Assembly: GCF_932526225.1 (NCBI RefSeq)
Contig: NC_064047.1
Location: forward strand, 11,647,501-11,711,500
Origin: Nematostella vectensis
Lineage: Eukaryota; Cnidaria; Anthozoa; Actiniaria; Edwardsiidae
Direction of reading: 5' to 3'
DNA: 64,000 bases
Each line of letters starts with the position of its first letter. The stretch's first letter is position 1. Position numbers and translations under genes: made by a program. Under the pieces are notes generated by a model. The model ran no database searches, was not told the origin of the DNA, and saw only the letters and a list, made by a program, of their open reading frames with translations. This document shows positions 30,884 through 44,280 of the stretch, piece after piece.

Positions 30884-32005
30884 CTTCATTAAGAAAGCCC
30901 GCAATATAACGGACATTGATCAAGGAAACCCGCAATATAACGGACCTTCATTAAGGAAACCCGCAATATAACTGACCTTGATCAAGGAAACCCGTAATAT
31001 AACGGACCTTGATCAAGAAAACCCGCAATATAACTGACCTTGATCAAGGAAACCCGTAATATAACGGACCTTGATCAAGGAAACCTGCAATATAACGGAC
31101 CTTCATTAAGAAAGCCCGCAAGATAACGGACCTTCATTATGAAATTTCGCAATATAACGGACCTTCATTAAGAAATCCCGCAAGATAACGGACCTTCATT
31201 AAGAAAGCCCGCAATATAACTGACCTTGATCAAGGAAACCCGCAATTTAACTGACCTTCATTAAGAAAGCCCGCAATATATCGGATTTTCATTAAGGAAG
31301 CCCACAATATATCGGATTTTCATTAAAGAAACCCGCAATATATCGGATTTTCATTAAGGAAGACCGCAATATATCGGACCTTCATTAAGAAAGCCCGCAG
31401 GATAACGAAACTTCATTATAAAATTTCGCAATTTAACGGACCTTCATTAAGAAAGCCCGCAATATATCGGATTTTTATTAAGGAAGCCCGCAATATGTCG
31501 GATTTTCATTAAGGAAGCCCGCAATATATCGGATTTTCATTAAGGAAACCCGCAATATATCGGATTTTCATTAAGGAAGACCGCAATATATCGGATTTTC
31601 ATTAAGGAAGCCCGCAATATATCGGATTTTCATTAAAGAAACCCGCAATATATCGGATTTACATTAAGGAAGACCGCAATATATCGGACCTTCATTAAGA
31701 AAGCCCGCAGGATAACGGAACTTCATTATGAAATTTCGCAATTTAACGGACCTTCATTAAGAAAGCCCGCAATATATCGGATTTTTATTAAGGAAGCCCG
31801 CAATATGTCGGATTTTCATTAAGGAAGCCCGCAATATATCGGATTTTCATTAAGGAAACCCGCAATATATCGGATTTTTATTAAGGAAGACCGCAATATA
31901 TCGGATTTTCATTAAGGAAGACCGCAATATATCGGATTTTCAATAAAGAAGCCCGCAATGTAACGGAACTTCATTAAGGAAGCCCCCAATATAACGGATC
32001 TCTAG
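30884..32005. repeat. 31-bp satellite, about 36 monomers
   Basis: Head-to-tail monomers with the core CCCGCAATATA. Three variants alternate: ACGGACCTTCATTAAGAAA, ACTGACCTTGATCAAGGAAA and TCGGATTTTCATTAAGGAA. A block starting AGACCGCAAT at 31361 is repeated from 31671, an exact 310-bp (ten-monomer) higher-order period. No coding content. Confidence 0.95.
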
Positions 32006-32098
32006 CTTTCAGTAAGCGAAAACATTTTTATGTATATCTAAAATTGAAAATATATGCCAGCTATCCAAGTGTACGTATGTCAAATGAAGGTTCCATTG

Positions 32099-32730
32099 TA
32101 CTCACCTTCACTGCGGACTGGACAATATTCTACGCCAATCAGAGAGCGTCCTTCAGCCTCACCTTCACTGCGGACTGGACAATATTCAACGCCAATCAGA
32201 GAGCGTCCTTCAGCCTCACCTTCACTGCGGACTGGACAATATTCTACGCCAAACAGAGAGCGTCCTTCAGCCTCACCTTCACTGCGGACTGGAAAATATT
32301 CCACGCCAAACAGAGAGCGTCCTTCAGTCTCACCTTCACTGCGGACTGGAAAATATTCTACGCCAAACAGAGAGCGTCCTTCAGCCTCACCTTCAATGCG
32401 GACTGGAAAATATTCCACGCCAAACAGAGAGCGTCCTTCAGCCTCACCTTCAATGCGGACTGGAAAATATTCTACGCCAAACAGAGAGCGTCCTTCAGCC
32501 TCACCTTCACTGCGGACTGGAAAATATTCTACGCCAAACAGAGAGCGTCCTTCAGTCTCACCTTCACTGCGGACTGGAAAATATTCTACGCCAAACAGAG
32601 AGCGTCCTTCAGCCTCACCTTCACTGCGGACTGGACAATATTCCACGCCAAACAGAGAGCGTCCTTCAGCCTCACCTTCACTTCGGACTGGACAATATTC
32701 CACGCCAAACAAAGAGCGTCCTTCAGCTGA
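32099..32730. repeat. 57-bp minisatellite, eleven copies
   Basis: The unit (containing CACCTTCACTGCGGACTGG and CGCCAAACAGAGAGCGTCC) is 57 bp, exactly 19 codons, so two plus frames and one minus frame stay open through all copies. Variants such as CTACGCC/CCACGCC and ACTGCGG/AATGCGG are shuffled between copies. The long open frames are most likely a by-product of the period. Confidence 0.93.
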
Positions 32731-33228
32731 TATAGCATCCACCATCATCGTCATTTGCATCTCTGCCTTACGAGAGGATAACTTATCCCTTTTTTCTCTT
32801 CTAATTTTCTTCCGGTCACGATCACGAAGAATAAAATAAAACAGAATTCACGTAACGATGAGACATTCTAAAAAAGCAATTTAAGCACCCTAAAAATATG
32901 TCATATAAACTTATCTTGGATTGTACTCTGGACTTTTCCCCGGACTGATCGGACTGGTGTCATATTTCCGAGACTCGAGACTTCCACTTACAGCTCGATC
33001 AGTGCGGGAACACCAGAAATATGCATGGAATATTGTTCCGACCAAACACTTGCGAGATATTCTAACAGTCAACTAGAAACATGTCTCTACAAGTGTCTGA
33101 ATTCTCGCGTCTGATTCGTCAGAAGACAATAAACATTCCACTCATATTTTAGATGTTCGAGGTTTTACTGGTTGCGCTGTAAATACAGCATTCATTCTGG
33201 GTGATAGTTTCTCTCTATGCATAGATAA
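32731..33228. other. Non-coding spacer
   Basis: No gene. 33135-33180 resembles 6095-6155. 33215-33228 is the left target duplication of the next LINE. Confidence 0.5.
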
Positions 33229-33720
33229 GAAAGATCAGGTTTACCGACGCTTTTTACCCTACTTCGTCAACGCAGGTTGAGGTGGCTAGGCCACGTTTGT
33301 CGAATGGAAAATGGACGTATTCCCAAAGATCTTCTTTACGGCGAACTTGCACACGGATCAAGACCTGTAGGACGCCCGAAGCTCCGCTTCAAGGACTCAT
33401 GCAAGCGTGATATGCTCGCAATCGGCCTCGACGTGGACAACTGGGAGAAGCTTGCCGAGGATCGCAGCAGATGGAGGTCTGAATGTGCTGCCGCACTCAA
33501 CTCAGGGGAGTTAGAGCTGAAAAGAGAGGCCGAAGAGAGAAGGCAGAGGAGAAAGGCATCCGAAATTCGAACTGGATCAAACCCATCTCAGACGTCTGTC
33601 CTCGTTTGTCGTTCATGTGGTCGCACATGTGCTTCGCGCATCGGGCTTTTTAGTCATGGAAAGAAATGCCAACGTTCATCGCGCTGATGTCATGGACACT
33701 GACTGTCCGAAGACTGCCTA
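33229..33720 (+). mobile_element. Second, shorter 3' fragment of the same LINE family
   Basis: Matches 14589-15081 almost base for base (for example GGACGT for GGCCGT, CATCTCAGACG for CATCTCCGACG, CGCATCGGGC for CGCATTGGGC). It covers only the C-terminal 130-odd codons with the Cys/His finger (frame 33277-33687) and ends in GACTGTCCGAAGACTGCCTA. It is bounded by a 14-bp duplication CTATGCATAGATAA at 33215-33228 and 33721-33734. Strong 5' truncation and no tail match the insertion at 13658. Confidence 0.93.
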
Positions 33721-33734
33721 CTATGCATAGATAA

Positions 33735-34656
33735 CAAACCTCAAAGCCTCAGTCTGCTAATCTTGAAAAATGCGTTGACTTCAAAACATTTGGCATTTCG
33801 GTAATTATTTCTCTCTGTAGATAGATAAACTGCATATAAGCGTGCGTGATCTCACCTCAACTGTATGCAATATGGGTATTCGATATGCGATTTGATGTTT
33901 TTTACTTTTATCTTGTTTCGCCGCAGTGCAAATTTAGTTGTTAAGCCAAATGGTTAGCCGCACTCACTGTATCCATTCTGTTTGGAAATTTTAGACAAAT
34001 TATAACTAAAGAGCTGTTGATCATTTTTTGAATCCGGATAGAAGGCTACATGATTTGAATCTTATCGCATATCATCTCAAAGACCAAGACAATATGCACA
34101 AGTTCCGCATAGAAAATCGGAGAGCAATGATCACATTGCTCGTCATCACTTCACTCTGCTATCAAGCGAAAAGCAACAGATCATCTCCTGCAGGGTAATG
34201 TGAGTCATGTGAGACGTGATGGGTTCTCCTTGGGGGCATCGGTTTGTTAAACAATCCGCTTCATGAATTGGGATTAATGCCAGCCTGAATCTAACATACA
34301 TCCCCCATGAACCATTCCCGCTCACTAAAAAGACTCGTGATTTTTGTTTACCTTGCGAGGACTAAAAGACACGTTAGAATCCTTTGTGAAAACTAAAATG
34401 TTCAATTGTTAAAATGAAGCCCCTTTAAGCCTACAGCCTGGAAAAAACACTCTTAGATCTATCATAACTTTTCCATGGTGGGCTTCTTCCATGGTATTTT
34501 CAATCTCAGACTCTGTGCACTTTGTCTGGGTTCTGAGAAATCCATGCCATGGATTGATTTTGTTGAAAAATAAAATCCATGGCAAGGATAGTGTGGTTTT
34601 TCAAGCCACTGTTGATATCGTATCTGCCTGCGCTGGTAATATCCGGGTAGTTGGAT
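33735..34656. other. Non-coding, downstream of the D8C gene, no exon recognised
   Basis: The minus-strand host gene must either end or splice on within this region, but I could not identify a further exon with confidence. A weak candidate is the minus-strand stretch around 34655-34560 after a TAAAAG acceptor. Confidence 0.4.
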
Positions 34657-35068
34657 CTTTTATCGGAAAACATATGTTAGGTGGCGCTCATACGCCCTTC
34701 ACGAATATCAATTGAATTATCAATTGAATGCTTTATAACGCAAACGAAATGACATTCTTTCAACGTTGCTGAGCTAGCGCAACTAGCTGATAATTCGTAC
34801 TTGAAACCGTAAAATAACTAGTCTTTAGGAAGACTAGGAATTAAAGCCTTTTGTTCAATGGAATTACTTCATCAATTCTTCTTGGTAAATCGAGTTAGAA
34901 ATCATTTCACATCTTTCTTTCAAAGTTTTCAAAGTCGCAACATCAGCGTCACGGAAGTCCAATAAAGGACAACAAAAATAGCAATTGAAGAACTACTCAA
35001 TTATAATTTTTCCAAAAGATTATATATTTGTTTGTAGTTTCGTAGCTTGTTGGTGTAAACAAACTTAC

Positions 35069-35200
35069 TTATGTCGCCAGCATCCGTGGTTGACATTTGT
35101 GCTGTTGGACTTTGTGCTGTTGGACTTTGTGTTGTTGGAAGTTGTGTTGTTGGACTTTGTGTTGTTGACATTTGTGCTGTTGGAAGTTGTGTTGTGTTTC
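35069..35200 (-). CDS. Host exon: mucin-like Thr/Pro/Gln repeats (duplicate 2)
   Basis: Minus-strand exon of 132 bases after a TTAGAG acceptor and before a GTAAGT donor at 35068-35063. It is phase 1 at both ends and encodes repeats such as PTAQMSTTQSPTTQLPTTQS, ending STTDAGDI. Dense Thr/Ser/Pro suggests an O-glycosylated stalk. Because the exon is phase-symmetric, adding or losing it preserves the frame. It is the downstream member of a tandem exon duplication. Confidence 0.75.
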   Translation of the reverse strand, partial: ETQHNFQQHKCQQHKVQQHNFQQHKVQQHKVQQHKCQPRMLAT

Positions 35201-35779
35201 CTCTAACTGTGAAAGAGTATAAGTATATTGCAATTTAGATGGATAAATGGACAGGTGTTTAACAGTATAATGTTTACTCGCTAAAATTAATAATAACATT
35301 GATTGGTTGATTTGGTATACTTTTATCGGAAAACATATGTTAGGTGGCGCTCATACGCCCTTCACGAATATCAATTGAATTATCAATTGAATGCTTTATA
35401 ACGCAAACGAAATTACATTCTTTCAACGTTGCTGAGCTAGCGCAACTAGCTGATAATTCGTACTTGAAACCGCAAAATAACTAGTCTTTAGGAAGACTAG
35501 AAATTAAAGCCTTTTGTTCAATGGAATTACTTGGATTGTTTTTGAGCTTTTTTGTTTCACCAAATCTTCATCAATTCTTCTTGGTAAATCGAGTTAGAAA
35601 TCATTTCACATCTTTCTTTCAAAGTTTTCAAAGTCGCAACATCAGCGTCACGGAAGTCCAATAAAGGACAACAAAAATAGCAATTGAAGAACCACCCAAT
35701 TATAATTGCCCCATAAGATTATAAAAAGTAAGGATTCTTTGCTTGTAGTTTCGTAGCTTGTTGTTGTAAACAAACTTAC

Positions 35780-35926
35780 TTATGTCGCCAGCATCCGTGG
35801 TTGACATTTGTGCTGTTGGACTTTGTGCTGTTGGACTTTGTGTTGTTGACATTTGTGCTGTTGGACTTTGTGTTGTTGGCATTTGTGTTGTTGGAAGTTG
35901 TGTTGTTGGAAGTTGTGTTGTGTTTC
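35780..35926 (-). CDS. Host exon: mucin-like Thr/Pro/Gln repeats (duplicate 1)
   Basis: Minus-strand exon of 147 bases, acceptor TTTTAG, donor GTAAGT at 35779-35774, phase 1 at both ends. It encodes GNTTQLPTTQLPTTQMPTTQ, more PT(A/T)Q(S/M) units, and the same STTDAGDI end as its duplicate. The 15-base internal repeats differ in number and order between the two exons, so the coding minisatellite has been expanding or contracting since the segmental duplication. Confidence 0.78.
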   Translation of the reverse strand, partial: ETQHNFQQHNFQQHKCQQHKVQQHKCQQHKVQQHKVQQHKCQPRMLAT

Positions 35927-36169
35927 CTAAAACTGTGAAAGAGTATAAGTATATTGCAATTTAGATGGATAAATGGACAGGTGTTGAACAGTATAATGTT
36001 TACTCGCCAAAATTAATAATAACATTGATTGGCTGATTTGGTAAGATGGTCGCTTTAGTATCTTGGTGGTGTAGGGATTGCTAGGTCAGAAAGAGCAAAA
36101 GTAAATGGATAGACGAGAAGGAAAAGGAATAAGGGTGCTTATCATTTTGGGGTTGTCTCGTTCCCATAC

Positions 36170-36214
36170 CTGTACAATTAGAAACATCACCACCTTGGCA
36201 GGACTCTTTTCCCA
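36170..36214 (-). CDS. Host exon: short linker between D8C domain and mucin-like exon
   Basis: A 45-base minus-strand exon with a clear TTTTTTCTTAG acceptor and GTATGG donor, phase 1 at both ends. It gives VGKESCQGGDVSNCTG when joined to its neighbours, with two cysteines and a possible N-glycosylation site (NCT). Phase and splice sites fit the D8C exon upstream (ends 36662) and the mucin exon downstream (starts 35926). Confidence 0.6.
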
Positions 36215-36399
36215 CTAAGAAAAAATAATGACAATGTAACTGTTTGCAGATAGGCAAGTGGTGAGGTATGGAGGTATGTCGGTTGGTTCAATGGGTTCAA
36301 TCGAACTATACATTTGATTTAAAAAGAAAGCGATGCTTGACTAGAGCCACAGAGAATAAAGGTCTCGGAAAACATTAGTAAAGTTCACATAAGCTGAAC

Positions 36400-36650
36400 C
36401 ACCTTTGATAGTGGTAATTAGATAGGTGGATAGGTAGGTGGGCTGGTAAGTCAGTATATTTATATGGGTTCATTAGCTGGTTTCATGTAGGTGGATAGGT
36501 GGTTGGGTGTGCGGGTAGCTAGTTGGGAGATGGGTGATTAGGTAGGCCGGCAGGTAGGTCGGGAGGTGGGTGGGTGGGAGGGTGGATAAGCAGGACGTTG
36601 GGGAAGTGGGGGAGGTAGGAAGAATATTTAAGTAGATGAGTACATTAGCT
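36400..36650. repeat. GGTAG/GGTGG-rich simple repeat
   Basis: Degenerate purine/T-rich repeats of GGTAGGT and GGTGGGT type in the first intron of the D8C gene. The long minus-strand frame here (Pro/Thr/Leu repeats) is an artefact of it. Confidence 0.85.
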
Positions 36651-36661
36651 GGTTCTCTTAC

Positions 36662-37116
36662 CAACACAGTAAGCCATTGAGCATCCAAGTGGAGGTCTAA
36701 GGTAGTAAACAAAAAAATCCTGCTTCGCACTTCTCCACACATATATCAATCGTCCTAGCACATCCTTCTTGCACATTCGCAAGGTTGATGCACGCGGTTA
36801 CATTCATAACCATCCATGTGCTATTTGGAAGTGTCCCTCTCATCCATATTGGAGCTACAGTTCCACATGAGTTTGGCTCTGGCTTAGATGTTGGAATTTC
36901 TCCACCAGTTTCACCCGTGAAACGATACCATCCCGACTGGAGCATGTAATCGCAAAGTGCGGTTGCGCCCGGGTTTAACTTGTTTGATACACTTCTTTGG
37001 GTGTTGTTAATCTCGGTGTAGCTTAGGCAGGGGTCCGCCGGCCGCGGGCAGCCGATTCCAGAACATGACGGACTGAAGAGAGCTACAGCAGCCAATAGAG
37101 GAATAAAGGATTCCAT
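36662..37116 (-). CDS. Host exon: signal peptide and D8C domain (uromodulin/OIT3-like)
   Basis: Start ATG at 37116 gives a signal peptide MESFIPLLAAVALFSPSCSG; an ATG 21 bases upstream is in frame but less favoured. The domain reads DPCLSYTEINNTQRSVSNKL, CDYMLQSGWYRFTGETGGEI, CGTVAPIWMRGTLP and TIDICVEKCEAGFF, with the cysteine spacing of the D8C domain of uromodulin, GP2 and OIT3. The frame then hits a T7/A7 homopolymer (36710-36716). One base fewer would continue the domain's usual ending (VYYLRPPLGCSMAYCVG) to a GTAAGAG donor at 36661. So there is either a real frameshift or a homopolymer error. The product would be secreted or a membrane glycoprotein with a mucin-like stalk. Confidence 0.8.
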
Positions 37117-37899
37117 TCTTGGATCAAAAGCATGCATTTAGTAGGAAATGGGATAGTGCATCAATCAATTAGGCCCCGTAGTTTTTTTCTGCGTTTCTTC
37201 GGTGATGCTTATGATGCAATTGCGTGATTCCAGAATAAAAAAATATCACTCATCCCAGGAGGGGGAGGGGGGGGGGGATAAATGGAGGAAAAGACCACAC
37301 AAGCCCCCATTTTATTCTCTAATTTCCATCCCCTGTAACCAATGCGCACAGCTCATTAATTCTTCCCCTTCTTTTCCGTGAAGGTATGGAATTATTTTTG
37401 AGTCACGCCTATATTTACCTTATATTTTCGGATAAGATCTTGTGCTGTTTCTTTATTTTTCCCTGCTTGATTTGCAAGCGAAGGGAACTGTTAGTACGTG
37501 GCTGCCTTCCTTGCACATCCTATTTGTTCAAAAAGAAAAACATATTGACACGGACGATGACCGAAAGCGACGCAGCTTTAAAACGCTACCCAGAGTGCAT
37601 TAGTTAAAGAATTCAACTAGGACGGCAACTGCAGGAAGAAAGTGTTGAAACTAGTTTTGATAAAATTCTATCGTTTTTGTAGTCCAAAAACTATAGAAAA
37701 GCCTAGAATCTTAGTTCTAACATGGCGATCAAGGTTAGTCTATTTTTCAGAGCACACGTTCCTGTCCTCACTAGCCTGTGAAGGAAAACGGTTGAAATGT
37801 ATCTGACAGAATCAAATTCAGAGTACATTTCATGTCTGGCTCTTTGAATCTGCCATATAGTTCGCGTTGCTCTCGTCGTTGTTGTTTGAGGCTCGTTAG
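37117..37899. other. Upstream region of the D8C gene, no other gene recognised
   Basis: Holds the presumed promoter of the minus-strand gene; no clear TATA motif chosen. A poly-G tract lies at about 37258-37278. Confidence 0.45.
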
Positions 37900-39260
37900 T
37901 AATTCTTTATAGCGGAGCTCCCACGCGGCATCATCAAAATAAAAAAAATATATTTCACGAAGGAAGCATCATATGGCAACCAAACTCGGTAGGTGTCATG
38001 TAGGTGCTGTGAAAACCAAAAAACATTCATATCTCTTGAAAGAAACATTGTATCACAACCAAACTCGGTTTTATGTATGTGTAAAAGTGGGTGCACCAAT
38101 ATAGTCAATTTATTGTGACGTCATCAATGACGTCACTAGAAGCAAAATATCCTGATGTCATCCAAATAGAAAACATTCATATCTCGTGAAAGATAGTGAT
38201 TGTATAACAAGCAAACTTGGTAGGTGTCATGTATGTGTCGAGGGCGGTGCAAAAATATGATGTGTGACGTCATCGATGACGTCACTATCCCGAAAACTAT
38301 CCGGATGTCATATCAAGAGACCATGATATAAGAGAATGAATCCCTGTGGCCCATGATGTCGTCCATGGAAGCTATTTTTAGATTGCGCGAGCTTGTCAAT
38401 CATAGCATCCATACATGGTTCGTCGCGCCATATTTGTTTATGGGCACCACGAACCAGTACAATTTTACACCAAATTTTTCCCTCTGCACTTCTTTACTTC
38501 GTTCGCCACCTGTTTTTATCCTTTTAGCTGTTCATCAAGGCTCATGATCACAATGCTACTCATGGGGTGGTGTCCTGTTATCTGTTTAGTTATCTAACGT
38601 TCAGTTATGTAAATATTATATAAATAATTGAACGGGAAGACGCCGAGGAGACGGTGAATTTGGAGTTCATTCAAGATGCATCGTGAAGACTCCTAAAAAG
38701 TTCTTTGTCTCTGCAATTCGGTGAGATAGAATACCTAGGCATTCTCAGAGTCTATGTTAAGTATTTTAATACAAGAAGGCCTTTATATTTCTTTGATTCA
38801 TAACATTTTTAGATGAATTAACCTTTTTACGGACGTCATCATTGGAACATACGGGGGGGATTCGTTCTCTTACATCGTGGTCTCTTGGTCATATCTATAT
38901 TCATAATCTCCTAAACGAAACATCATATGATAACCAAACTTGGTATGCGTCATGTCTGTGTCAAGGGGGGTGCACCAATATAGTCACGTGGTTGTGACGT
39001 CATCGATGACGTCACCAGAAAAAAATTGCTGACGTCATCAAAATAAAAAATCTTTATATTTCACGAAGAAAACATCGTATGGCAACCAAACTCGGTTGGT
39101 GTCATGAAGGCGTCAAGGGTGATGCAACAATATGGTCACGTGTTGAGTGACGTCATCGATGACGTCGCATAAAGCAAAAGGCATGATTAAAAGCAAAAAC
39201 ATTCATATCATATGTATGTTTCAAGTGGGATGCAATGAGATGGTCACGTGACGTCATCGA
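37900..39260. repeat. Repeat family R2: palindromic CRE units
   Basis: Four or more related units of about 130-200 bp. Each has AACCAAACTCGGTAGGTGTC-type sequence, a stretch TCATATCT(C/T)(T/G)TGAAAGAAA, often a CACGTG box, and a palindrome of 22 bp centred on ATCGAT with TGACGTCA in each arm (38264-38285, 38994-39015; imperfect at about 38116 and 39147). 38310-38870 between them is non-coding. Confidence 0.8.
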
Positions 39261-41029
39261 CGACCTATATTGGAAAGTTCATAAAATACTGGTCTGTTCA
39301 TATGTTAAATAACATTAAATCAGTTACCGATCAATAAAATAAAACAGTTCACATCAAATACGGATGATTAAATATTATCCTCCGAAAACATGAATGACAT
39401 CGTACGAGATTTGAGACTACTAGACGTCAATTTTATAACGAGTAAATTAAAAAAAAATGCTATAAAGAATTACTAACGAGCCTCCTTAAATTCCCTATTG
39501 TAAACGATACCCATTTGGCGCCGTGTAGACGGACAAAAACGGAACCTTTCGAAAACGACGACGTGACTCAGCATGCGCGATGTGAACAGGCAAAATAATG
39601 AACATACACATGCGCAGTAGAGAGTGCCATCTTTGTTTACCTTTTCTGCGTGTTTGTGTAGCTTAGCCAAAGACGAGCCTTTTCGAAGTAAATACCCTTC
39701 GTATTGCGTGTTAAATTCCAAACTAAAAGGCTGCGTCTTCGAACTAAAACGAATGCATGTTAACGGGGTGTTATATAGTATGCAAGTTTGTATTTTGTAT
39801 CTACACCTTCCCCGGCCCTTTCTGATCTACAAAAGAAGAGGAAAAACTCAAAGTAATAGTATTTTTCATAGCCGTTATTACGATATCATTCATCGCATTA
39901 ATGGTGACTTGTTATTCAATGATAGATAACGAGCTTCACGAAGTTTTACAACCATAAGTGTTGCCTACCTTATCCGAAAAGACGAGGGACTCTCAGTTCA
40001 CAATGAAGAGGGCCAGATTTCTACACCTGAACCTAGACCTCGAATCCTTGGGTTTATCGTTTATTGACACGATCTTATCGCCAAATTCGTTGTTGCGCGA
40101 CCTCCCAGAATCCAAAATTCCTTTCTTCGTTTGGGAATAGCGCATAATCAAACCAAACAATTAAAACCAGACAAACCGCCCCCTAAGCTTTTATCTGACT
40201 ACGTGCTATGGATTCGCCGTGATCGCGCAACAACGAATTTGGCTGTGATGCTTTAGCCTCCAATGTTTTAACCGTATTAAATTCGGTGTATTCGAGACAT
40301 AAATATATTTAGGCTAGTATAGACTATTACAGGCGCTTGTTTTAATTGTTTACTTTACGGTACTAGAGTTGCAAATCCATTGAAGAAATAAGCACAATAG
40401 CTTTAAAATGATGCAAACATCCGCGAAGACATAACACAAATAATACAATTCCAGAATATGGAATGATATTTGAGGTGATCTTAAACCAAAGAAAGTGTGG
40501 CTATAAAACCACAAAATATCGTTTGTAATCACGGGCGGAGGTGTCTAGCGTATTCATAATGCTAAGTCAGGGAGTTGTGAAACTCCCAGAGTTATCAATA
40601 ACGTAGTAAGATGGCATTATAATTACCTGTAGCCAACGAAAAGCATTCAAGTCCTAGACACGCAGTTATAACAACCAAAAATGTTGTTGTTTCTGGCTAC
40701 TTTCGTGACCTAGGTTTGATAGCGTGACTAATGTTCGTAAATACGGAAGTAAGTGTCACACGCGCTAGGTCCGATCCACATACGTCGCGCTCCTGCCGTG
40801 CCGAATCTAATAGTACTTTTTTCAACACAAGTAAAATGGGCTCAAATGTGATTCAGACGTCGAACTAAATGCAATGCGTAGCCGAGCTTGGGGCCGTGCC
40901 AAACCTGACTCTGCCGTGCCGAAACTAGGCGATTCAAAGGGCGAACTGTTCATGTGCCAAATCCATATAATTAGATTCGACAAGGCAAAGGCGCAACGCG
41001 TTAATCAGGCCATGATTATTATGCCAAAT
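39261..41029. other. Non-coding, MITE inside, no gene recognised
   Basis: Moderately AT-rich. The open frames at 39473-40140 have no recognisable domain; part of them is a MITE. Confidence 0.45.
40078..40246. mobile_element. MITE, family M1, copy 1
   Basis: Left end CCAAATTCGTTGTTGCGCGA is the inverse of the right end TCGCGCAACAACGAATTTGG. Interior shared with 54974-55168 (CCAGACAAACCGCCCC, AGCTT). Confidence 0.8.
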
Positions 41030-43255
<2,226 letters not shown>

Positions 43256-43419
43256 AAAGATTAAAAATTAAGCCTTTACCCACGACCAAAATCAGCGTAT
43301 TATTTCTGAAATAAACCCTCTCTCGTCCCTCAGCAACCATGTTCTTTTTCAATAATAGAATATAATAGAAATAATAGAAAGCATAGGCTTGGCCTCTTTA
43401 GAGGCCTGTGGTTGTGGAA

Positions 43420-44280
43420 GGGTTAAGATAATGGTAAAGGGAAAATGTCAATAAATGCCATTTCAAATTATTTTCATTATTCTCATATTTTTTTCACCAA
43501 ACCTTTCAAGTTGAGTCGATTTCCTTTATTTCTCCTCTCCCGTCGATTATTTTTTAGTCAATTGATATTCTTTGCTGTTTCCTCTCTACCCCAAACATAG
43601 ATCAATGAAAGGGTTTAGTTTGAAATTAGAAGTTAGCATTTTAGCACTGTCAGTGATGTCTTAGATGTATTTTTTTAGGGTTTGCTTCCAAAATCAATCT
43701 GTTTTTTCTCCATTGCATTCATTTTGGAGTAGGCCAACAACAACAAGGCCACTATATGGTAAAGGGTGGGTGCACCAATATGTAATGCATTGAAGGAGAT
43801 ACATTTGTGGATTTTAATTTCCAGACATTTTTCTGAATATTTAGTCCAATAAAGGAGAGAATCACCACTAAATTGATACCTTCAAATTACAGTATGGCAT
43901 TTAAACAGTCTAAATATATTATTTGGAATCTTTGAAATGCTATTACATCAATGACATATTCTGCACAAGGGAAAGCTTGTCGGAGTATTGTTTTGATTAT
44001 AAGAATATTCATAATGGAACTTCTATGGTGGGGAAAAAAGAATTTACCATTAGATTTTTGACAACTTTGACAGCCATATTTACACCAGGAATTGTGTTTG
44101 TTAACTTTGATGTACTTCATAATTTAAATTATTGAATAAGGCCTGCATCCATTTGGTTGGTCCAATAAATCTCAGTAAAGAGCAGGATCTTAGATCCCCC
44201 CAAAAAACTTCGATCAGTCAATACAAAAGGTGTTCAATGCTGGCTCCGCTTTTAGGCAGTGCCTAAATCTATATATTGAC
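43420..44280. repeat. Interspersed repeat family R1, copy C
   Basis: Parallels 2790-3535: CCTCTCTACCCCAAACATAG, TCCATTGCATTCATTTTGGA, AAAGGGTGGGTGCACCAATA, and the shared end block CAATGCTGGCTCCGCTTTTA with AGGCAGTGCCTAAATCTATA. Confidence 0.8.

Larger units (their letters stand above)
34657..36043. repeat. Tandem segmental duplication of about 0.7 kb containing a coding exon
   Basis: The block beginning CTTTTATCGGAAAACATATG at 34657 recurs at 35320 and runs to about 36043. Copy 1 is 663 bp; copy 2 is longer because of a small insertion near 35531-35562 and different repeat counts in the exon. Identity is very high outside the exon, pointing to a recent event. Each copy carries one mucin-like exon of the minus-strand gene. 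Confidence 0.93.

Noticed and set aside
30884-32005. Possible CRISPR-like array (31-bp units)
   Set aside because: Units are contiguous with no unique spacers, and the setting is a eukaryotic genome.
32044-32839. Three overlapping frames of 226-261 codons
   Set aside because: All are shadows of the 57-bp minisatellite; no evidence of a gene.
35700-35964. Plus-strand frame rich in Cys-Ala-Val-Gly repeats
   Set aside because: Opposite strand of the mucin-like exon, whose minus-strand splice sites and phase are consistent.
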